Origin: Arsukibacterium indicum
GTDB taxonomy: Bacteria; Pseudomonadota; Gammaproteobacteria; Enterobacterales; Alteromonadaceae
DNA length: 64,000 nucleotides
Reading direction: 5' to 3'
Assembly (NCBI RefSeq): GCF_019100565.1
Contig: NZ_JAHRID010000007.1
Location: forward strand, 22,039 to 86,038
Shown here piece by piece: positions 12,228 through 21,704 of the stretch. How positions within the stretch are numbered: the stretch's first letter is position 1; each line of letters opens with the position of its first letter. The notes beneath the pieces are model-generated. The model saw only the letters and a program-made list of their open reading frames with translations. It did no database searches and was not told where the DNA came from. Position numbers and translations under genes: made by a program.

Positions 12228-13331
12228 TTACAAACGCATCGGCATTACTACATAAGACGCGCCTTCATTCCCAACCCCTTCAATCAAGGTGCTGGAGTTA
12301 GCATCATTTAAATGCAAAATAACCAGGTCAGTATTCAGGGTATTTAACACATCTAGCATGTAGCCTACGTTAAAACCAATCTCCAATGGCTCGCCCTGAT
12401 ATTCAACTTCAATAACCTCTTCTGCTTGTTCATGCTCAGGGTTATTTGCCATAATTTGCAGTTCGTCATTGCTCAGGGTAAAACGCACACCGCGATACTT
12501 CTCATTTGACAAAATAGAGGCCCGGGTACAGGCATCTTTTAATACCGGACGATGTGCTGTCACCAACTTAGTGCTGTTTCGTGGCAACACCCGCCGGTAA
12601 TCAGGAAAGCGGCCATCAATCAGCTTGCTGCTAAAAGTAAAGCCCTGATCAGATAACCGGATATGATTTTGACCAAGACTCAGCTCAATAAGTTGCTCGT
12701 CATTGGCCAGCAAGCGCATAATTTCCAGTACACCCTTGCGCGGGATAATAATTTGCTTCTGCTGCAAATTCAGGCCTGGCAGCGCCAATTTGCTTAGCGC
12801 CAGACGGTGGCCGTCAGTACCGACGGCTGTCAGGCTGCCGTTATCAACTTCAAATAATAATCCATTTAAATAATAACGTACGTCCTGGTTAGCCATTGAA
12901 AAGGCCGTATCATCTAATAACTTGCGCAATTGTTGCCGGCTGATACTGATATCAACTTCGCCCTGCCAGCTTTCCAGATTAGGGTATTCTGCAGCACTTA
13001 ACGTTGACAAGGTAAACTTGGTTTTACCGCAGGTTAAAATGCAACTCTCAGCCTGCAATACCACTTTTATATCACTGTTTTCCGGTAAACTACGGCAAAT
13101 ATCCAGCAGTTTTTTTGCTGGTACGGTAACCCGGCCAACCTGCTGTACCTGCACCGCATCGGTGGTAGCAACCAGCTCAACTTCTAAATCGGTACCGGTC
13201 AGTGCCAGTTGTTGCTCACTGACTTCAAGTAATACGTTAGATAAAATGGGTAAAGTGTGACGGCGTTCGATGGCGCCCGATACCATTTGCAGTGGCTTGA
13301 GTAAGGCGTCTCTGTTGATAACAAATTGCAT
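12228..13331 (-). CDS. dnaN: DNA polymerase III beta sliding clamp
   Basis: This 367-residue protein forms the ring-shaped dimer that tethers polymerase III to DNA. The length equals the usual 366-367. The N-terminal MQFVINRDALLKPLQ, the central FTFSSKLIDGRFPDYRRVLP and the C-terminal YVVMPMRL are all hallmarks, with the last forming part of the protein-binding pocket. Three clamp domains of about 120 residues each are expected. It lies between dnaA and recF, 38 bases after the dnaA stop, as in most gammaproteobacteria, and is probably co-transcribed with both. Confidence 0.98.
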   Translation of the reverse strand: MQFVINRDALLKPLQMVSGAIERRHTLPILSNVLLEVSEQQLALTGTDLEVELVATTDAVQVQQVGRVTVPAKKLLDICRSLPENSDIKVVLQAESCILTCGKTKFTLSTLSAAEYPNLESWQGEVDISISRQQLRKLLDDTAFSMANQDVRYYLNGLLFEVDNGSLTAVGTDGHRLALSKLALPGLNLQQKQIIIPRKGVLEIMRLLANDEQLIELSLGQNHIRLSDQGFTFSSKLIDGRFPDYRRVLPRNSTKLVTAHRPVLKDACTRASILSNEKYRGVRFTLSNDELQIMANNPEHEQAEEVIEVEYQGEPLEIGFNVGYMLDVLNTLNTDLVILHLNDANSSTLIEGVGNEGASYVVMPMRL

Positions 13332-13369
13332 AGCTTAACCCTAAGTTAGGATGACCCTGTTATAACCGG

Positions 13370-14749
13370 CTATGAAGACAACGTGCGAATGAGGTTTTGA
13401 AAATCCTCTTTAATTTCGTGGGTTTCTTCTTTTAAAGATTCAATTTTGCGACAAGCGTGTAATACCGTTGTGTGATCGCGACCACCAAAAGCGTCACCAA
13501 TTTCCGGTAAGCTATGGTTGGTAAGCTCTTTCGATAATGCCATCGCCATTTGCCGCGGCCGGGCGACGGAGCGCGAGCGACGTTTCGACAGTAAATCTGC
13601 CACCCGGATTTTATAATACTCTGCTACCGTTTTCTGGATGTTTTCAATGGTAACCAGTTTGTCCTGCAACGCCAGTAAGTCTCTTAGGGCTTCACGAACA
13701 AAATCAATGGTAATTGGCCTACCGGTAAAATTCGCATTGGCAATAACCCGGTTTAACGCACCTTCCAATTCGCGCACATTAGAACGCAGCCGTTTCGCCA
13801 CAAAAAAGGCGACCTCTTCTGGCAGTCGTATTTGGTTTTCCTGAGCTTTACGCATCAGAATAGCGACCCGGGTTTCAAGTTCCGGTGGTTCAATGGCAAT
13901 CGTTAAGCCCCAGCCAAAACGGGATTTCAGGCGGTCTTCCACACCATCAATTTCTTTCGGATAACGATCACTGGTTAAAATGATTTGCTGGTTGCCTTCA
14001 AGCAAGGCATTAAAGGTATGAAAGAACTCTTCCTGTGACCGCTCTTTATTGGCAAAAAACTGAATATCATCAATAAGCAACGCATCCACTGAGCGATAGT
14101 AGCGCTTAAACTCTTCTATTGCATTGTTTTGTAAAGCTTTTACCATATCCTGGACAAAACGTTCAGAATGCATGTAGATAACTTTAGCATCGGGTTTTTT
14201 TGCCAGAATACCGTTACCCACTGCATGCAGCAGGTGAGTTTTACCCAAACCAGTGCCACCATAAATAAACAGCGGGTTATAAGCAGTGCCTGGATTGTCG
14301 GCAACCTGACTGGCCGCCGCCCGTGCTAACTGGTTCGACTTACCTTCTACAAAGTTGGTAAAGGTATAATTGGCCCGCACATTACTGCGAACAATGGTTT
14401 TAGGTGCAGGTTCGGCGGCTTCTCGAGGCGCTGGGCTGGCATTATTGCCACTTTGCTCGGGTTGGGGCAAATGTCCGTTACCCGCTGGCCGCTTTGTTTG
14501 CTGCTGACTGTTACCAACATCAAACTTTAAGCGGGGAGCATCATCACCACAGTAATCCTGGATCAGTTCAAGGATCCGGTTTAAGTATTTCTCGCGGACC
14601 CAATCCAGTACAAAGCGGTTTGGCGCATACAGGATCAGCGAATCAGAAGAGCTGTCTGCCTGTAACGGCCGGATCCACATGCTGAAATGCTGAGCAGGAA
14701 GTTCCGCCTGCAATGCCTGTAAACAATTTTGCCAAACAGATTGATACAC
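13370..14749 (-). CDS. dnaA: Chromosomal replication initiator DnaA
   Basis: This 459-residue AAA+ protein binds DnaA boxes and opens the origin. Domain I (about 1-85) starts with the usual helix containing WQNCLQALQ. Domain II is a Q/P/A-rich linker (about 90-125). Domain III has Walker [14 protein letters not shown] and Walker [11 protein letters not shown]. Domain IV (about 370-459) carries the DNA-binding signature [15 protein letters not shown]. The gene is transcribed away from rpmH. The upstream region has a perfect DnaA box (14827-14835), consistent with autoregulation. Confidence 0.98.
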   Translation of the reverse strand: MYQSVWQNCLQALQAELPAQHFSMWIRPLQADSSSDSLILYAPNRFVLDWVREKYLNRILELIQDYCGDDAPRLKFDVGNSQQQTKRPAGNGHLPQPEQSGNNASPAPREAAEPAPKTIVRSNVRANYTFTNFVEGKSNQLARAAASQVADNPGTAYNPLFIYGGTGLGKTHLLHAVGNGILAKKPDAKVIYMHSERFVQDMVKALQNNAIEEFKRYYRSVDALLIDDIQFFANKERSQEEFFHTFNALLEGNQQIILTSDRYPKEIDGVEDRLKSRFGWGLTIAIEPPELETRVAILMRKAQENQIRLPEEVAFFVAKRLRSNVRELEGALNRVIANANFTGRPITIDFVREALRDLLALQDKLVTIENIQKTVAEYYKIRVADLLSKRRSRSVARPRQMAMALSKELTNHSLPEIGDAFGGRDHTTVLHACRKIESLKEETHEIKEDFQNLIRTLSS

Positions 14750-14826
14750 CGTTTCTCCTGAAGCCCTGGTTAAAATTATAAAATAAGGCTGGTGTCATAA
14801 CGCAAGTTGGCCATTATCGTACGATC

Positions 14827-14835
14827 TTATCCACA
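14827..14835 (+). promoter_or_regulatory. DnaA box upstream of dnaA
   Basis: This is a perfect match to the strong DnaA box TTATCCACA, 78 bases upstream of the dnaA start codon. It probably mediates DnaA autoregulation. Confidence 0.85.
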
Positions 14836-15085
14836 AGTTCAATATTGACTTTTCAAAAAAAAACCTTATCCAAGAAAAAAAACAATATCTTCATGTTTTA
14901 AATAGATATTTCTGCCTTATTCGATTTGATAATACCGATTAATTGAAGCTGTACTTTCTGACCTAAGAAATAAATAACCCACACTTTATTCAGTAAGATC
15001 AGCCACCCTGTGGAAAACTTTTTAAATGGCTTGGCAAAACTGTTGCTGCAGCATTGATCAGATCAGAATAAAAGTGAGGATCGCA

Positions 15086-15114
15086 TTGACTTTAGGGCCC
15101 GAACTACTTAAAAT
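15086..15114 (+). promoter_or_regulatory. Probable sigma70 promoter of rpmH operon
   Basis: The -35 element is TTGACT (15086-15091), the spacer is 17 bases, and the -10 element is TAAAAT (15109-15114). Transcription would begin near 15121, leaving a leader of about 80 bases before rpmH. Confidence 0.75.
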
Positions 15115-15156
15115 TCGCGCTCATTTTTGTCAGCTGCGTTTTGGTGTATTTGCTAA

Positions 15157-15339
<183 letters not shown>

Positions 15340-15357
15340 TCGGCTGTTAAGCGCTGC

Positions 15358-15726
15358 GTGGTCAGCCTGAACTTCGGCCGGGAGTTACGCCTGTTAACTC
15401 CCAGTCAATTCGACAATGTATTCCAACACCCATTTCGGGTTGCTTCTCCCCTGTTTACCATTCTTGCAAAACCAAATCAGCTTGTTCATCCGCGATTAGG
15501 CCTTACTATCGCTAAAAAACGTGTTAAATTGGCCGTGCAACGCAATCGTATAAAACGTTGTGTGCGTGACAGCTTTCGTTTGCATCAACACCAGTTGCCC
15601 GGCGTCGATCTGGTATTAATGGTAAAGGGTGATATCAGTAACACCCCGAATAGTGAACTGTTGAAACAACTGGAACGGCTATGGAGCAAAATCGCTCGCC
15701 AGTACATCGCTTTACAATCAAGCTGA
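15358..15726 (+). CDS. rnpA: Ribonuclease P protein component
   Basis: This 122-residue basic protein assists the RNase P RNA in removing 5' leaders from pre-tRNAs. The family core is [22 protein letters not shown] at about residues 55-76 (RNR motif), preceded by the [11 protein letters not shown] segment. It starts with GTG, as in E. coli, and this start aligns with the E. coli N-terminus. The next gene, yidD, begins inside its 3' end, so the two are translationally coupled. Confidence 0.95.
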   Translation: MVSLNFGRELRLLTPSQFDNVFQHPFRVASPLFTILAKPNQLVHPRLGLTIAKKRVKLAVQRNRIKRCVRDSFRLHQHQLPGVDLVLMVKGDISNTPNSELLKQLERLWSKIARQYIALQSS

Positions 15727-15944
15727 TGTTAACACTGGTCAGAGGCTATCAGCTGGTATTAAGTCCGCTGCTGGGGCCACACTGCCGCTTCAACCCAACC
15801 TGTTCACATTATGCCATTACTGCTATCGAACGCTTTGGTGCGGTAAAAGGTGCTTGGTTAGCAGGCAAACGCATATTAAAATGTCACCCCTTAAATAAGG
15901 GCGGTGATGATCCCGTTCCTGATAAGCATAATGAGAAAAGCTAA
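15681..15944 (+). CDS. yidD: Membrane protein insertion efficiency factor YidD
   Basis: This 87-residue protein carries the YidD signature [15 protein letters not shown] and the later [18 protein letters not shown], with conserved cysteines. It sits at the inner face of the membrane through an N-terminal amphipathic helix and helps YidC-dependent insertion. The start at 15681 overlaps rnpA by 46 bases and gives an N-terminus comparable to E. coli YidD. An ATG at 15726 that overlaps the rnpA stop is a shorter alternative. yidC follows 3 bases after its stop. Confidence 0.93.
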   Translation: MEQNRSPVHRFTIKLMLTLVRGYQLVLSPLLGPHCRFNPTCSHYAITAIERFGAVKGAWLAGKRILKCHPLNKGGDDPVPDKHNEKS

Positions 15945-15947
15945 CCC

Positions 15948-17612
15948 ATGGATTCACAACGCAGTTTTTTAGTAATTGCCCTGGCAATCGTCAGTTTTTT
16001 CCTCTGGCAGGAATGGCAAAAAGATTATGGCCCAAAGCCGATAGCCGCCCCCACTTCTGTTGAACAGACGCAGAATATCACGCCGGGCAGTAGCACTACC
16101 GGCAGTAATGGTGATATACGGCTGACTGGTGATGATGCACCAAGTCAGGTAACTGCCCCGACTACACCGTCAGCTCAGCTGGTGTCAGTGGCAACCGACG
16201 TATTAAATGTACAGATTGATACCAGTCGTGGTGATATCGTTGGGGTAACGTTACCCGAATATGATTTAACCAAGGACAGCGACCAGCCCTATGTGCTGAT
16301 GCGCAAGCTGCCTGGTTTTGAGTACACCGCCCAGTCTGGCCTGATTGGCGCAGACGGCCCGGATGATCAAACTAATAACCGGCAGCCCTATCAATTTGCC
16401 CAGCAACAGTATCAGCTTGCTGAAGGCAATGATGAACTGGTGGTGCCACTGGTCACCAACTTTAATGGCCTGCAAATAGAAAAGCGTTTTATCTTCAGTC
16501 GCGGTCAATATGATGTCCGGGTAGAGTATTTTATTGAAAACCAAAGCGATGTCAGCAAACGCGTTCAGCCTTATCGGCACCTGGTGCAAAATATTGATAA
16601 CGGCGAAAGCAGCAGCATGATGATGCCAATCTACCGTGGCGCAGCTTACGGCACCAGTGAAGAACGTTACGAAAAGTACGACTTTGATGATATGGCCAAG
16701 AAAAATCTGGCCATTAACACAACCGGTGGCTGGGTTGCGATGCTCGAGCACTACTTTGTTGCAGCCTGGGTCCCTGATCAAACCACATCCCAGCGCCTGT
16801 ACAGTATGGTTTCCGGTAGCAAAGGTGTTATTGGTACCCGCAGCGACGTGATTGAACTGCAACCGGGCGCAAGCACGGTTGTGGGCAGTACCTTTTATGC
16901 CGGCCCGAAACAACAGGACAAATTAGCCGAGCTTGCAAATGGCCTGGATTTAACGGTTGATTACGGCTTTCTGTGGTTTATTTCGCAGCCCCTGTTCTGG
17001 CTACTGACCACAATTCAAAGCTTCGTTATCAATTGGGGTCTGGCGATCATTATTATCACGATCATCGTAAAAGGTGTGATGTATCCGCTGACTAAGATTC
17101 AATATGAATCTATGGCCAAAATGCGCAACTTAAAGCCCAAAATTGAAGAACTGCAGGCCCGCTACAAGGATGATCGCCAGAAAATGGGCCCGGCAATGAT
17201 GGAGCTGTACCGCAAAGAAAAAGTTAACCCAATGGGTGGCTGTTTACCAATGCTGGTACAAATGCCAATTTTCCTGGCGCTGTACTGGGTATTTGTTGAA
17301 AGCGTCGAGTTACGCCACGCACCCTTCATGCTGTGGATCACCGATTTATCGACTAAAGACCCGTACTACATTCTGCCGGTACTGTTCGGGATCAGTATGT
17401 TTGCCATGCAAAAACTGACCCCAATGCAGGTTACTGACCCGCTACAGCAAAAAATTATGATGTGGATGCCGGTTGCGTTCTCAGTGTTCTTTATCTGGTT
17501 CCCAAGTGGTCTGGTATTATACTGGTTGGTAAGTAACCTTATTTCACTGGCACAGATGCTGTATATCTACAAAGGTATGGAAAAGAAAGGCTTACATACC
17601 AAGAAAGCCTGA
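15948..17612 (+). CDS. yidC: Membrane protein insertase YidC
   Basis: This 554-residue insertase (YidC/Oxa1/Alb3 family) helps insert and fold inner-membrane proteins, with or without SecYEG. TM1 lies at residues about 5-20 (SFLVIALAIVSFFLWQEW). A large periplasmic beta-domain follows (about 60-330). Five C-terminal hydrophobic segments carry the insertase core, including the conserved NPMGGCLPMLVQMPIFLALYW region (partly quoted). The length is near E. coli YidC (548). It belongs to the rpmH operon and ends before a strong hairpin terminator. Confidence 0.97.
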   Translation: MDSQRSFLVIALAIVSFFLWQEWQKDYGPKPIAAPTSVEQTQNITPGSSTTGSNGDIRLTGDDAPSQVTAPTTPSAQLVSVATDVLNVQIDTSRGDIVGVTLPEYDLTKDSDQPYVLMRKLPGFEYTAQSGLIGADGPDDQTNNRQPYQFAQQQYQLAEGNDELVVPLVTNFNGLQIEKRFIFSRGQYDVRVEYFIENQSDVSKRVQPYRHLVQNIDNGESSSMMMPIYRGAAYGTSEERYEKYDFDDMAKKNLAINTTGGWVAMLEHYFVAAWVPDQTTSQRLYSMVSGSKGVIGTRSDVIELQPGASTVVGSTFYAGPKQQDKLAELANGLDLTVDYGFLWFISQPLFWLLTTIQSFVINWGLAIIIITIIVKGVMYPLTKIQYESMAKMRNLKPKIEELQARYKDDRQKMGPAMMELYRKEKVNPMGGCLPMLVQMPIFLALYWVFVESVELRHAPFMLWITDLSTKDPYYILPVLFGISMFAMQKLTPMQVTDPLQQKIMMWMPVAFSVFFIWFPSGLVLYWLVSNLISLAQMLYIYKGMEKKGLHTKKA

Positions 17613-17766
17613 CAACAATACCGACAGGCTGGAGTCAGGCGTTCTTGCGTAGCAGCGGCAAGGATGCCGCGCAGGCTGAGACAGCATCGTTGTTTCAAAA
17701 AAGAAGCGACGTGCTGTCGAAGACGGCGAAGCTGGAATTTCCCGGCTCCGGCCAGATGTAAAAATT
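17613..17766. repeat. Hairpin-rich intergenic element, possibly REP-like
   Basis: This gene-free stretch between yidC and the mnmE terminator has several stem candidates. GCGGCA-AGGA-TGCCGC is a perfect 6 bp hairpin. GACAGCA and TGCTGTC form a larger inverted pair around an A-rich loop. Such multi-hairpin intergenic units often belong to REP-type families, but only one copy lies in this window, so repetition cannot be shown here. Confidence 0.4.
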
Positions 17767-17796
17767 AGCCTGTCAGCATTATGCGACAGGCTTTTT
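17767..17796 (+). terminator. Terminator of the rpmH-yidC operon
   Basis: Arms AGCCTGTC (17767-17774) and GACAGGCT (17785-17792) form a perfect 8 bp stem followed by a T tract. It sits just before the mnmE ribosome site, so mnmE needs its own promoter or read-through. Confidence 0.8.
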
Positions 17797-17813
17797 CCAT
17801 TAAGAGAGCAACT

Positions 17814-19187
17814 ATGTTTAGTACCGACACCATCGCCGCTTTAGCCACCGCCCCCGGCCGCGCCGGTGTGGGTATTATCCGTATTTCCGGCCCTGATAGT
17901 AAAGCGGTAGCGCAGGCCATCCTGCATAAGCTGCCTAAGCCACGCACTGCTGAATATCTGCCGTTTTTTGATACCGACAGCAAGGTATTAGATCAAGGCA
18001 TCGCTCTGTACTTCCCGGGCCCAAATTCTTTTACCGGCGAAGACGTGCTCGAACTGCAGGGCCACGGTGGCCCGGTGCTGCTCGATATGCTGCTAAAACA
18101 AGTGCTGGCTGTACCTAACGTGCGGATAGCCCGTCCCGGCGAATTCTCTGAACGGGCATTTTTAAACGACAAGCTCGACTTAGCTCAGGCTGAAGCCATT
18201 GCCGACTTAATTGATGCCAGTAGTGAACAAGCCGCCCGCAGTGCTATGCAATCACTACAGGGTGAGTTCTCGCGTCGTATTCACGAGCTGGTGGAAAAAG
18301 TGATTTACCTGCGGATGTACGTCGAAGCCGCCATAGACTTCCCCGATGAGGAAATTGACTTTTTGTCTGATGGCAAAGTGGCGGCCGACTTAGCCGAGAT
18401 TATCGACTACCTTGCCACCGTTAAAAAACAGGCGGCACAAGGCAGTATTCTGCGAGAAGGCATGAAAGTGGTGATAGCCGGCCGGCCCAATGCCGGTAAA
18501 TCCAGCCTGTTAAACGCCTTAGCCGGCCGCGAAGCGGCTATTGTTACCGAGATAGCCGGTACTACCCGCGATGTGCTGCGCGAGCATATCCATATTGATG
18601 GTATGCCGCTGCATATTATTGATACCGCCGGACTGCGCGAAGCAACCGATCAGGTAGAACAAATCGGCATCGAACGCGCCTGGCAGGAAATTAAACAGGC
18701 CGATCGGGTACTGTTTATGGTTGATGGCACCACCACAGATGCCACCGATCCGCATTCTATCTGGCCCGATTTTATTGATCGCCTGCCTGAAAGCTTAGGC
18801 GTTACCGTTATTCGCAATAAGGCTGATATTACCGGCGAAACCAATACCACGAGCAGTCCACATAACAGTAATGATATACCGGTGTATCGGATATCGGCTA
18901 AAACCGGCGCCGGTATCGATGCGCTGCGCGAGCATTTAAAACAATGTATCGGCTTTGACGCCAGCACCGAAGGCAGCTTCCTGGCCCGTCGCCGCCATTT
19001 AGATGCGCTCGATCGCGCCGCCGAACACCTTGCCATTGGCCAGGAGCAGCTGCACAGCTATATCGCCGGTGAAATTCTGGCTGAAGAGCTGCGGCTAACC
19101 CAGCAGCACTTAAATGAAATTACCGGCGAATTTAGCAGTGATGATTTACTGGGCCGGATTTTCAGCTCATTCTGTATCGGCAAGTAA
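17814..19187 (+). CDS. mnmE: tRNA uridine-5-carboxymethylaminomethyl GTPase MnmE
   Basis: This 457-residue GTPase works with MnmG to modify U34 of several tRNAs. The N-terminal formyl-tetrahydrofolate-binding part starts [22 protein letters not shown]. The G domain has the P-loop [14 protein letters not shown] near residue 222, and the C-terminus ends with the conserved CIGK, whose Cys is required for modification. The frame is open from 17781, but ATG 17814 with AAGAGAG upstream gives the usual N-terminus. Its MnmG partner is encoded beyond oriC. Confidence 0.96.
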   Translation: MFSTDTIAALATAPGRAGVGIIRISGPDSKAVAQAILHKLPKPRTAEYLPFFDTDSKVLDQGIALYFPGPNSFTGEDVLELQGHGGPVLLDMLLKQVLAVPNVRIARPGEFSERAFLNDKLDLAQAEAIADLIDASSEQAARSAMQSLQGEFSRRIHELVEKVIYLRMYVEAAIDFPDEEIDFLSDGKVAADLAEIIDYLATVKKQAAQGSILREGMKVVIAGRPNAGKSSLLNALAGREAAIVTEIAGTTRDVLREHIHIDGMPLHIIDTAGLREATDQVEQIGIERAWQEIKQADRVLFMVDGTTTDATDPHSIWPDFIDRLPESLGVTVIRNKADITGETNTTSSPHNSNDIPVYRISAKTGAGIDALREHLKQCIGFDASTEGSFLARRRHLDALDRAAEHLAIGQEQLHSYIAGEILAEELRLTQQHLNEITGEFSSDDLLGRIFSSFCIGK

Positions 19188-19206
19188 CCTTGTTGCAGCT
19201 AGCCAG

Positions 19207-20403
19207 CTATTTTACCGCATCCAGCTGCTGTGCGGTTTGGTCGGTAACAATCAATACCGCTATCAACAAGGCACCCAGGCCTACAAAACCGGCCGCCAAG
19301 TATAAACCGATAGTATAGTAACCACTTACTTCTGCGAGATAACCCGTGAGGGCGGGTGCGATAACCTGGGCACTGCCGTAGGCTAAGGTCATTTTGCCCA
19401 TTAGTTTCGCCGGCTTACTGGGGTATAAGCGCCCTGCCATCGTTAGCACTAAACTCACTACCCCGATAAAAGTGGCGCCAAATAGCGCTGCACTGAGTAG
19501 CACTACCGCCAATGAACTCACCAGCAGCGGCAGTAAAATCGCCAGCATTTGCGCCACCAGCGCCAGCATAATGGCTTTCAGGTAGCCGGTTTTGCGGGCA
19601 ATAAAGTCCCATAGCAATACCGCCGGTGCAGCAGCTAAGCCCAGTATAATAAAACTCAGATTACCGCTGCCGCTTAAGCCCGGCATTCGCTCTACTATGG
19701 TAACGATAAAAGTGGCACTAATCACATAACCGTAACCGGCACAAAAATAGCTGGCCAACAGCAGACGGTAAAAGCGTTTAGACGGTGGAGTATCAGCTGC
19801 GCGGTCACTTGCGGCAGCGGCAACGCTGGCAGGGCGTGGCAACCAACGCCAGGCCGGAATAGCCAGCAGCACCGCCAGCATGGTGAAGTATTGCCACTGG
19901 GTGCGCCAGTCCAGGTGCAGTTTTAGCATTAGTTCTACCAACACTGCAGCAAGCGCAATACCCAGGCCCAGCCCTGCAAAGTGAATACCCAGTTCAGCGC
20001 GTTGCTTATGGCTTAGCAGCCAGTGCATAATCAGGCCGGAGGCAATTAACATTGAGCCGGCACTGCTTAAACCTGCCACAAAGCGCCAGAATGACCACAG
20101 ATAGGCGTTCTCGGTGAGTGCCATACCCAATGTGCTTATCACAGCAAGCAGCAGACCTAGCCGGTACAGGCTATCTTTTAGTGTAAGGTTAGTCAGATTG
20201 GCTGCCAACAGCGCGCCGGTCATATAGCCTAGATAGTTAACAGCTGCCAGCATACCGCCACTGCTATCAGTCAGGATAGTTTGCTGCTGCATCAGCGGCA
20301 GTAGCGGCGTATAGGCAAAGCGGGCCACACCCAAACAAAGTAACTGACTAAAAAACCCGGCTAACAAGACAAAATAGCGTTGTGGCAACTGATACTCCTG
20401 CAA
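19207..20403 (-). CDS. MFS transporter, YbfB/YjiJ-like
   Basis: This 398-residue protein has 12 hydrophobic segments typical of the major facilitator superfamily. The N-terminal pattern GVARFAYTPLLPLMQ followed by GMLAAVNYLGYMTGALLAA resembles the YbfB/YjiJ family, whose substrates are unknown. It is convergent with mnmE, with only 19 bases between the stops. It belongs to a minus-strand block (19.2-23.5 kb) that interrupts the mnmE-mioC neighbourhood found in related genomes. Substrate specificity cannot be read from sequence. Confidence 0.85.
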   Translation of the reverse strand: MQEYQLPQRYFVLLAGFFSQLLCLGVARFAYTPLLPLMQQQTILTDSSGGMLAAVNYLGYMTGALLAANLTNLTLKDSLYRLGLLLAVISTLGMALTENAYLWSFWRFVAGLSSAGSMLIASGLIMHWLLSHKQRAELGIHFAGLGLGIALAAVLVELMLKLHLDWRTQWQYFTMLAVLLAIPAWRWLPRPASVAAAASDRAADTPPSKRFYRLLLASYFCAGYGYVISATFIVTIVERMPGLSGSGNLSFIILGLAAAPAVLLWDFIARKTGYLKAIMLALVAQMLAILLPLLVSSLAVVLLSAALFGATFIGVVSLVLTMAGRLYPSKPAKLMGKMTLAYGSAQVIAPALTGYLAEVSGYYTIGLYLAAGFVGLGALLIAVLIVTDQTAQQLDAVK

Positions 20404-20453
20404 TTAGCTGATCAGACTGGCATAGCCTGTATGCAAAACCCCAGCTTAGCCCA

Positions 20454-20479
20454 GAAAAAAAGGCCGCGATATGCGGCCT
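20454..20479 (-). terminator. Terminator of the PEBP-family gene
   Basis: Arms AGGCCGC (20461-20467) and GCGGCCT (20473-20479) form a 7 bp stem with a 5-base loop. In minus-strand RNA a run of seven U follows, directly downstream of the gene at 20528. Confidence 0.85.
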
Positions 20480-20527
20480 TAGTAGGAAAGGGTTTTGCTG
20501 CTCCGGCAGCAATAGTTGTAGCAATAG

Positions 20528-21019
20528 CTACCGGGCGTAAGTGGCCGTTAAGGTAGCCTTAGCCAGCGCATTGGCATTTAGCATAAAACTCACCACAGCG
20601 GCACTGGCATCATCCGGTACCGCCAGGGTTTCTTCTGGCAGCGCCCACACCGTAAACTGATAGCGATGCATGCCATGGCCTTCTGGCGGGCAGGCGCCAC
20701 CAAAGTCTTTACTGCCATAATCGTTGTTAAAGCTACGACAACCTGGCGGTAAGCGGCCCTTACCCACCCCCTGCGCTAAGCCGGTAGCATCGGCCGGAAT
20801 ATCGGTTACCAGCCAGTGCCAGAACCCTGAGCTGGTGGGCGCGTCCGGGTCAAATACTGTTACCGCAAAACTTTTTGTATCCTTCGGTGGATGTTGCCAC
20901 GCCAATTCAGGTGACACATTGTCGCCGTTACAACCAAAGCCATCGAACTCGTGAACCTTTGCCATAAAATGGCCTTCCTGCAAGTCCGGGCTACTAAGGG
21001 TAAAACGCGCGTCAGTCAT
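20528..21019 (-). CDS. YbhB/YbcL-type PEBP (Raf kinase inhibitor-like) protein
   Basis: This 163-residue protein belongs to the phosphatidylethanolamine-binding protein family. The ligand-binding signature DPDAPTSSGFWHWLVTDIP is at about residues 56-74, and the second motif GMHRYQFTVWAL follows at about 122-133. Bacterial members are soluble, bind anionic groups, and have no settled role. No signal peptide is visible, so it is probably cytoplasmic, like YbhB. It is monocistronic, with its own terminator. Confidence 0.9.
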   Translation of the reverse strand: MTDARFTLSSPDLQEGHFMAKVHEFDGFGCNGDNVSPELAWQHPPKDTKSFAVTVFDPDAPTSSGFWHWLVTDIPADATGLAQGVGKGRLPPGCRSFNNDYGSKDFGGACPPEGHGMHRYQFTVWALPEETLAVPDDASAAVVSFMLNANALAKATLTATYAR

Positions 21020-21055
21020 ATTGCCTCCATAGCTGATAAAAAAGTTAGTAAATAC

Positions 21056-21478
21056 TTACTTATACTGAGATAACCACTGATAAAAAGATTGCTTCGGTAA
21101 TGCGCCGGCTTGTTGTGCCAGCACTTTGCCCTGCTTAAATAACATTATGGTAGGAATTGAACGAATATTAAACTGGCCTGCCAATTGTTGCTGCTTCTCA
21201 GTATCAATTTTTCCAAAGCGGAACTGCGGCTCCAGTTCAGCGGCTGCCTGGCTGAAAACCGGCGCAAAACTTTTGCACGGGCCACACCAGCTGGCCCAGA
21301 AATCGACCACTAAAGGCAATTCAGATTTATTAGCGTGGGCGGCGAAGTTAGTAGCAGTAAGCTCTAACGGCTGACCAGCAAACAGCGCCTGCTTACATTT
21401 ACCGCAGTTGGCATTCAGGGCCGGCTTGTCAGCCGGTAAACGATTAAGACTATTACAAAACGGACAGGCAACTATCAT
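21056..21478 (-). CDS. trxC: Thioredoxin 2 (zinc-containing)
   Basis: This 140-residue cytosolic thioredoxin reduces disulfides under oxidative stress. The N-terminal zinc module has CPFC and CGKC pairs. The thioredoxin fold carries the WCGPC active site at about residue 70 and the cis-proline loop SIPTIMLF. The frame is open to 21559, but the Met at 21478 aligns with the E. coli TrxC N-terminus and has GGAG upstream; the longer version would run through a palindromic repeat. Its upstream DNA holds copy A of the dispersed repeat. Confidence 0.93.
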   Translation of the reverse strand: MIVACPFCNSLNRLPADKPALNANCGKCKQALFAGQPLELTATNFAAHANKSELPLVVDFWASWCGPCKSFAPVFSQAAAELEPQFRFGKIDTEKQQQLAGQFNIRSIPTIMLFKQGKVLAQQAGALPKQSFYQWLSQYK

Positions 21479-21510
21479 ATTGCTACTCCAACTTTTTAGC
21501 TTAGCTTTAG

Positions 21511-21600
21511 AACCTCGATTTGGTTGCCACAGAGTGTCTGAGCTGGCGCGCCAGCGCAAGCGAGTTGCTGTGGCAAGCCAAAATGAGCGTTGTAAAGGTT
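21511..21600 (+). repeat. Dispersed palindromic repeat, copy A
   Basis: This approximately 90 bp unit begins AACC and ends GGTT. Its arms TTTGGTTGCCACAG and CTGTGGCAAGCCAAA can pair, with a perfect 14 bp palindrome GCTGGCGCGCCAGC (21542-21555) in the centre. Blocks 21528-21543 and 21560-21572 recur, in inverted orientation, in copy B (49399-49492). It lies between trxC and the helicase gene. No ORF inside it has support. Confidence 0.75.
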
Positions 21601-21660
21601 CGCAACAAACTTGCTAAAGCTTAAATGGGTTTTGTTAAGCCAAGTTTAAACCACCAGCCA

Positions 21661-21690
21661 TAAAAAAACCCTGCCAGGGCAGGGTTTTCT
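21661..21690 (-). terminator. Terminator of the DEAD-box helicase gene
   Basis: Arms AACCCTGCC and GGCAGGGTT form a strong GC-rich stem, followed in minus-strand RNA by seven U. It may also stop plus-strand transcription, as a short T run follows on that side. Confidence 0.8.
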
Positions 21691-21704
21691 ACAACAACTA
21701 GTGT

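Noticed and set aside
16266..16913. 215-codon minus-strand frame inside yidC
   Set aside because: Antisense to the conserved periplasmic domain of yidC; no ribosome site and no recognisable domain.
21479..21559. N-terminal extension of trxC to 21559
   Set aside because: It would translate through the palindromic repeat, and TrxC aligns with the Met at 21478.
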